From CAUZIZ01 sp047514575 (GTDB taxonomy: Bacteria; Acidobacteriota; UBA6911; RPQK01; JAJDTT01): DNA of 19,616 bases. Positions 14,798 to 19,616 of the stretch are shown piece after piece. The notes beneath the pieces were generated by a model. That model was not told the origin of the DNA and did no database searches. It saw nothing but the letters and a program-made list of their open reading frames with translations. Location: assembly GCA_047514575.1 (NCBI GenBank), contig JAKZYH010000571.1, forward strand, positions 1 to 19,616, given 5' to 3'. Both the position numbers and the translations under genes were made by a program. Each line of letters opens with the position of its first letter. The stretch's first letter is position 1.

Positions 14798-16249
14798 CTA
14801 TGCCAGCAGCTTGTCTACTACCTTCCCGCTGACGTCGGTGAGGCGGAACTCCCGTCCCTGAAAGCGGTAGACCAGGCGGGTATGGTCCAACCCCATCAGC
14901 TTCAGGATGGTGGCGTGCAGGTCGTGGACGTGGATTGGCTCCTCCACGATCTCGTAGCCGAGCTCGTCCGTTTCCCCGACGGTGATCCCGGGTTTGATAC
15001 CGCCTCCGGCCAGCCACATGGTGAAGGCGTAGGGGTGATGGTCTCGACCGGGGTATTTCCCGGGGTGTTCGTTCATGGGGGTGCGTCCGAATTCTCCGCC
15101 CCATACCACCAGGGTTTCGTCCAGCAGACCTCGATCCTTGAGGTCCTTCAGGAGCGCGACGGCAGCCTGGTCGGTTTCCATGCAGCGTGTCTTCAATCCG
15201 GCGTCGTGGGTGATAGAGCCCATCGCCACCTGCCCATGGTGGTCCCATCCGTGGTGGTAGAGCTGAACGAAGCGGACACCCCGCTCTACCAGCCTCCGAG
15301 CCAGCAGGCAATTGTTGGCGAAGGACACCTTGCCTGGCTCGGTCCCGTACAGCTTCTGGATGTGTTCGGGCTCCTGCTCGATTTCCATCAGCTCGGGGAC
15401 GCTGGTCTGCATCCGGTAGGCGAGTTCGTAGGAGGCGATTCGCGTCTGGATCTCCGGATCCCCCACCGCTTCGTAGCGCCTCTGGTTCAGCCTCTTCAAG
15501 CTGTCGAGGGAGCGCCGCCGCATCTGCCGGCTCATCCACTCGGGATCGGAGACGAACAGCACCGGATCACCCTGGGACCGGAATTCTACCCCCTGGTAGA
15601 GGGTGGGCAGAAAGCCCCCACCCCAACACGAGTTGCCCGCGAAAACCTGGACGGGACCCGACTGCAGCACCACGAAACCCGGAAGATCGACGTTTTCGCT
15701 GCCCAGACCATAGGTCATCCAAGACCCCATGCTGGGACGCCCGACTAGCTGATGGCCCGTGTTCATGAAGAGCTGAGCCGGAGCGTGATTGAACTGCTCG
15801 GCGTGCAGAGACTTGACAATGGCGATGTCGTCCACCACCTCAGGCAGGTGGGGCAGCAGTTCCGAGATCGCAGCACCCGAGTTTCCATGGCGCTTGTAGG
15901 CATAGGGGGAGCCCAGAATCTGGGGGGTACCTCGTAGGAAGGCGAAGCGCTTTCCCGCCAGCGTTCCCTCCGGAACCTCCTGGCCGTCCAGTTGGTTCAG
16001 CTTGGGCTTGTCTTCGAACAGGTCGATCTGGGAAGGTCCGCCCGACATGAAGAGGAAGATGATGTTCTTGGCCTTGGGCGCAAAGTGGGAAGGCCTGGCT
16101 GCCAGAGGATTCTTCGGGCCCAGCGATGGGGCTGACAAGAGATTCTGGTCCATGAGTCCCGCCAGGGCGACGGATCCGATGCTCATGCCGCCGTTGAAGA
16201 AGAAGTGGCGGCGGGTGATGGCTTTAAGGGCCTCTGTCTTGCGGTTCAT
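14798..16249 (-). CDS. DUF1501 domain-containing exported protein
   Basis: A 483-residue protein that covers the full DUF1501 family, related in fold to the sulfatase/alkaline phosphatase group but of unproven activity. A twin-arginine signal 'TRRHFFFNGG' (12-21) is followed by 'IIFLFMSGGPSQIDLFEDKP', the family's conserved opening with the metal-type aspartate. Later hallmarks are 'YHHGWDHHG', 'VVWGGEFGRTPMNE' and 'GRDHHPYAFTMWLAGGGIKP' (all in the second half), then a C-terminal 'HVHDLHATILKLMGLDH'. ATG at 16249 is chosen over an upstream TTG at 16270 because AGAGGA lies 6 bases before it. It begins 17 bases after the stop of the PSCyt/PSD1 gene, the usual order of this pair, so both are one operon and probably one envelope complex or pathway. 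Confidence 0.93.
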   Translation of the reverse strand: MNRKTEALKAITRRHFFFNGGMSIGSVALAGLMDQNLLSAPSLGPKNPLAARPSHFAPKAKNIIFLFMSGGPSQIDLFEDKPKLNQLDGQEVPEGTLAGKRFAFLRGTPQILGSPYAYKRHGNSGAAISELLPHLPEVVDDIAIVKSLHAEQFNHAPAQLFMNTGHQLVGRPSMGSWMTYGLGSENVDLPGFVVLQSGPVQVFAGNSCWGGGFLPTLYQGVEFRSQGDPVLFVSDPEWMSRQMRRRSLDSLKRLNQRRYEAVGDPEIQTRIASYELAYRMQTSVPELMEIEQEPEHIQKLYGTEPGKVSFANNCLLARRLVERGVRFVQLYHHGWDHHGQVAMGSITHDAGLKTRCMETDQAAVALLKDLKDRGLLDETLVVWGGEFGRTPMNEHPGKYPGRDHHPYAFTMWLAGGGIKPGITVGETDELGYEIVEEPIHVHDLHATILKLMGLDHTRLVYRFQGREFRLTDVSGKVVDKLLA

Positions 16250-16266
16250 GGTTGTTTCCTCTGACT

Positions 16267-19200
16267 TCAAGGCCGGGAGATGGTCTCGTCCAGGTTCAGC
16301 AGAACCTGGGCCACGGAGGTCCAGGCGATGAGGTCCCTGGTCGGGGTCTCGGTGGCCGCGGCACTGCCGGCCACTGGGTCTGCAGTTTGAGAGCGAAGGT
16401 GCCCCAGCTGATCGCGATAAAGGGAGGTCAACTCTTCCACCTCCTCCTGCTCAGGCCTCCGGCCCAGACTGAGACGGAAGCCGTGGGTGATCTTTTTCTC
16501 CACCTCTGGACCCGCTTCCGAAACCATTCGTCGGGCCAGTCCTTGAGCCGCCTCCAGGAACATCTCGTCATTCATGAGGTTTAGAGCCTGCAGTGGCGTG
16601 TTGGATCGGGTGCGAGTCACACAGGTGGTCTCCCGGCTGGGAGCGTCGAAGTTGGCGTAGAAAGGGAAGGGTCGGATGCGCTTCAAGAAGGTATAGAGGC
16701 CTCTACGATAGCGGTCCTCGCCTGCCCCTGTAACCCAGGTGTCGGCGACGTAGAGGTTGTCCCAGAGACCATCCGGCTGTGGTGGGAAGACACTGGGCCC
16801 ATACATTCGCAGGCTCAGCAGTCCCGCGATGCTCAAGGTGTTGTCCCGGATCATCTCGGCGTCCATGCGGAACCGGGGTCCCCGGGCGTAGAGTTCGTTG
16901 TAGGGATCTTTCTCGAGAAGCTGGGGCGTCACCCGAGTGTCCTGTCGATAGGTGGCTGAGGTGACCATCAGACGGTGCATCGCCTTCATCGACCAGTCCT
17001 GTCTCACGAACTCGGTGGAGAGCCAGTCCAACAGCAGAGGATGGCTAGGTCGGGCTCCCTGGGTTCCCAGGTCCTCCGCCGTCTTCACCAGAGGCCGACC
17101 GAAGTGGTGGTTCCAGAACCGGTTCATGGTGACGCGGCCTACCAGAGGGTTGTCCGGCGATACCAGCCAGCGGGCGAGGGTCAGGCGGTTGGGCGAGCCC
17201 TCTTCTTGGGGCAGTGGATGAAATACAGCGGGCACGCCTGGCTGCACTTGCTTGCCCGGATTGAGAAAGCTCCCCTTGACAAAGATGTGGGTTTTTCGCG
17301 GCTTATCCAACTCTTTCATCACCAGGCTGTTGGGTGAGGTGAGCTGGTTCCAGAAGGTCAGCAGTTCGGCCTGTCTCGCTCGGACCGGCTCCAACAGGGG
17401 GGCAATGGATCGGTAGTGCTCGGCGAGAGTCCTCTCTTGCTCCTCGGTTCTCTGGTCGCGGGGAACCAATAAGACTCTCTCGACCCAGGTCGGGAGCTTG
17501 ACGTTTCGGGCGGGATCCGCCTCCTGCGCTAGCGAGAGTCGGAATCGACCTATGATCTCCTTCGGATTCTTCCCTTCGTGTCGGATCCGAAAAGTAAGAC
17601 GGGTCCCTCCTTCGAATCCGATGGGAGTCTCGGGGAGAAAGATGGCTTGGCGATCTACTCTAAGCTTGTCCTGGTCGCCTGCGATGGACCAGCCCGTACT
17701 CGAAGCTCCGTCCAGGGTTCTGCGAATGTCGAACTCTCCACAACCTCCCCCTTTTTCATACTCGGCAGCGGCAGAGTCGAAGCGGATAGGGCTAGGTGGG
17801 TCCGACGATCGGAGAGGTGCGGCGCTGACTTCGAGATCACTGAGGTGAAACTCCCCGCTGGGACTTCTACTGGAGCCACCGTGGGGCAGGCTGGGATGGG
17901 TCAGGGTCTCCAGGCGGAGGGCCGTAATGTTCTGGGCCTGGGTCTCGGCTGTTACCAGGTACGTATCCCTGGCAGGCGTCGGTCCTCCGGCTAGAAGGGA
18001 GCCGTCCTCCAGCTTTTTCAGATCGGTGTCGGCCAGCGAAAGGTAGGTAACGGGGTCGAGCAGGCTCCAGGCGACGAGGTTGCTACCCTTCTCAGCCTCC
18101 CATGCGGCCTGGGCGGTCTCAAGCTCTGGGGTCGAACGCTTCAGAGTTGCTTTGAGCTGGACGACTTCCTGCTCTACGTCGGATCGCTGCGGCTTCAGGT
18201 AATCGGGGGGTGCGAGGGTGAGGCTGGCATCTTTGGGTCTGATCTTCTTTACCCGGTTGTTCTCGTCCATGGTGCTGTTGAAGAAGGCGAACATCCGGAA
18301 ATACTCTTCCTGGCTGAAGGGGTCGTACTTGTGGTCATGGCACTGGGCGCAGCCAAGGGTGCTCCCCAACCAGACGGTGGCGGTGGTCTCGACGCGATCG
18401 AGGATGGCCGCCACCCGGTATTCCTCGTCGTCGGTGCCTCCTTCGGTGTTGATCATAGTATTGCGGTGAAAACCGGTGGCGATCTTGAGTGAAATCTCAT
18501 CACAGGAGCCCCGGCAATTGGATTCGGGTAGCAGATCGCCGGCGAGTTGCTGGATGGTGAACTGGTCGAAAGGCAGGTCCGAGTTCAGCGCCTTGATTAC
18601 CCAATCCCGGTAGGGCCACATGCTGCGGCGCCGATCGTGGATGTAGCCGTTGGTGTCGGCATAGCGGGCCAGATCCAGCCAGGGACGAGCCCAGCGCTCA
18701 CCATAGTGAGGAGAAGCAAGCAGTTTGTCTACGAGTTTCTCGTAGGCGTCGTCGTCGGGATCCGCTACAAAGGCGTCCACTTCCTCTGGCGTCGGAGGCA
18801 GACCGATCAAGTCGAGCTTTACTCGGCGAATCAGGGTCTCTCTGGAAGCTTCGGCCGCGGCCTCGAGGCCTTCTTGTTGCAGCCGGTTGAGGATGAATCG
18901 ATCGATGGCGTTCCGCACCAAGCCGGGCTTCGCCGGCTCCGTTGGAATCGGCCTCACTGGCTTTACGTAGGCCCAATGTTTCTCGGTAGGTTCAGACTCG
19001 GCCTCGATGCTGTCCGGCCACTCGGCCCCCTGATCCAACCAGGTACGGATGAGCCCGATCTCGTCCGCGGCAAGCTGGCCCGAAAGGGGCATGGGCGAGC
19101 CCTCAGCCTCACCTAGGAGCTTCTGGTAGAGAAGACTGCCCACGCTGTTTCCCGGGAGGATGGCAGGTCCTGATTTCCCCCCCTCGAGGGCAGGCTCTCT

Positions 19201-19395
19201 GCTGTCCAGTCGGAGCCCGTTCATCTGTTTCTCCGACCCGTGGCACTGGTTGCATTTGGTCTCAAAGATGGGTCGAATGTCCTTAACGAAGTCCACCGGA
19301 GGCGAAGAAGCTTCGGCTCCACCCACCATGCCCAATGCCCCAAAGGGAAGAAGCAGCACAGCAGACCGAACCCGTCGAACAAAAGTCTCTTCCAT
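16267..19395 (-). CDS. PSCyt1-PSCyt2(DUF1549)-PSD1(DUF1553) cytochrome-type exported protein
   Basis: A large 1042-residue exported protein. The frame is open up to 19590, but the ATG at 19395 is chosen: GGAG lies 8 bases upstream and it gives a signal peptide (basic 'FVRRVR', then 'SAVLLLPFGALGMVGGAEA'). The PSCyt1 heme motif CNQCH is at 48-52. DUF1549 follows ('FILNRLQQEGLEAAAEASRE', then 'LDLIGLPPTPEEVDAFVADP'), ending in a second heme motif CAQCH in 'GCAQCHDHKYDPFSQEEYF'. A central region of several hundred residues looks like a beta-rich binding domain. The C-terminal DUF1553 part has 'NPLVGRVTMNRFWNHHFG' and 'THGFRLSLGRRPEQEEVEEL'. These proteins are linked to polysaccharide use in Planctomycetota; the role remains undefined. 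The DUF1501 gene follows after 17 bases. Confidence 0.93.
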   Translation of the reverse strand: MEETFVRRVRSAVLLLPFGALGMVGGAEASSPPVDFVKDIRPIFETKCNQCHGSEKQMNGLRLDSREPALEGGKSGPAILPGNSVGSLLYQKLLGEAEGSPMPLSGQLAADEIGLIRTWLDQGAEWPDSIEAESEPTEKHWAYVKPVRPIPTEPAKPGLVRNAIDRFILNRLQQEGLEAAAEASRETLIRRVKLDLIGLPPTPEEVDAFVADPDDDAYEKLVDKLLASPHYGERWARPWLDLARYADTNGYIHDRRRSMWPYRDWVIKALNSDLPFDQFTIQQLAGDLLPESNCRGSCDEISLKIATGFHRNTMINTEGGTDDEEYRVAAILDRVETTATVWLGSTLGCAQCHDHKYDPFSQEEYFRMFAFFNSTMDENNRVKKIRPKDASLTLAPPDYLKPQRSDVEQEVVQLKATLKRSTPELETAQAAWEAEKGSNLVAWSLLDPVTYLSLADTDLKKLEDGSLLAGGPTPARDTYLVTAETQAQNITALRLETLTHPSLPHGGSSRSPSGEFHLSDLEVSAAPLRSSDPPSPIRFDSAAAEYEKGGGCGEFDIRRTLDGASSTGWSIAGDQDKLRVDRQAIFLPETPIGFEGGTRLTFRIRHEGKNPKEIIGRFRLSLAQEADPARNVKLPTWVERVLLVPRDQRTEEQERTLAEHYRSIAPLLEPVRARQAELLTFWNQLTSPNSLVMKELDKPRKTHIFVKGSFLNPGKQVQPGVPAVFHPLPQEEGSPNRLTLARWLVSPDNPLVGRVTMNRFWNHHFGRPLVKTAEDLGTQGARPSHPLLLDWLSTEFVRQDWSMKAMHRLMVTSATYRQDTRVTPQLLEKDPYNELYARGPRFRMDAEMIRDNTLSIAGLLSLRMYGPSVFPPQPDGLWDNLYVADTWVTGAGEDRYRRGLYTFLKRIRPFPFYANFDAPSRETTCVTRTRSNTPLQALNLMNDEMFLEAAQGLARRMVSEAGPEVEKKITHGFRLSLGRRPEQEEVEELTSLYRDQLGHLRSQTADPVAGSAAATETPTRDLIAWTSVAQVLLNLDETISRP

Positions 19396-19616
19396 GATGT
19401 CGGCTCCGCACTCAAATCGATTCCCACCAAGTATAGCGAAAGTGGACGTATCCGCAAAGACAGGCGGCTCGGACAGCTGGCCCTGGTGATCGTTATCGCC
19501 TCTTTCTTCGGCTCGCTGCATCGGGTCCCCAGAAATTGACAACTCCGGACCCGTGGGATAGCCTCCATCTCCAGGAGATGAACATGCCAAGCAAAAGCCT
19601 TCCCCTTGTTGTTACG
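19396..19616. other. Upstream region of the PSCyt/PSD1 operon
   Basis: This holds the leader of the minus-strand operon up to the window edge. The reading frame of the cytochrome gene stays open through it, but the translated sequence looks non-coding and precedes the signal peptide. No clear promoter, repeat or other gene was found. Confidence 0.5.

Noticed and set aside
14882..15748. Plus-strand 288-residue ORF
   Set aside because: It is wholly antisense to the well-conserved DUF1501 gene and has no recognisable domain.
19396..19590. 65-residue upstream extension of the PSCyt/PSD1 protein
   Set aside because: It would put a polar, low-complexity-like stretch before the signal peptide; the ATG at 19395 has a ribosome site.

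Overview
The window is about 19.6 kb of a GC-rich (roughly high-50s % by eye) bacterial chromosome. Three protein types suggest the Planctomycetota / Verrucomicrobiota / Acidobacteriota range: a multidomain 'planctomycete-type' cytochrome protein (PSCyt1-PSCyt2-PSD1), the DUF1501 protein that usually follows it, and a Tat-exported Gfo/Idh/MocA oxidoreductase. The porin shows a Gram-negative envelope. No rRNA, tRNA or marker gene is present, so the phylum is only inferred.

Layout. (1) 1-231: the N-terminus of an IS1634-type transposase runs off the left edge, followed by an AT-rich element end. (2) 232-1889, minus strand: a putative exported gluzincin-like protein and a DUF1697 protein. (3) 2044-6741, plus strand: an iron-type module. 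A TTGACA -35 box is followed by a 29-bp Fur-like palindrome, then a porin with a strong ribosome site and GTG start, then about 0.9 kb of repeats, then feoA-feoB for ferrous iron uptake. (4) 6864-8692, minus strand: three tightly spaced genes of unknown function that share a '[DE]GD[IV]' motif followed by a helical stretch; the last one is a membrane protein. This is the best candidate here for an undescribed system. (5) 8962-10275, minus strand: the Gfo/Idh/MocA oxidoreductase. (6) 10560-14515, plus strand: an SD-masking hairpin, a 39-residue ORF that looks like the start of a CocE/NonD hydrolase, then hyuA and hyuB (hydantoinase/oxoprolinase subunits), all overlapping. (7) 14798-19395, minus strand: the PSCyt/PSD1 gene followed by the DUF1501 gene.

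The spaces between genes are rich in small repeats: a REPIN-like inverted pair of about 97 bp with a third decayed copy, a 189-bp MITE with 24-bp perfect terminal repeats, a solo relative of its terminus near 6.8 kb, a dispersed hairpin family at three loci whose stems show compensatory changes, a 24-bp direct repeat that brackets the porin-feo spacer, and small tandem repeats. Several of these repeat types lie side by side, so the intergenic regions seem to be shared insertion sites.

How the genes work together: the porin and FeoAB plausibly carry iron across the outer and inner membranes, and the Fur-like operator would control at least the porin. HyuA and HyuB should form one ATP-dependent amidohydrolase complex. 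The PSCyt/PSD1 and DUF1501 proteins are probably co-expressed envelope proteins. All functions are read from sequence motifs; no database search was run.
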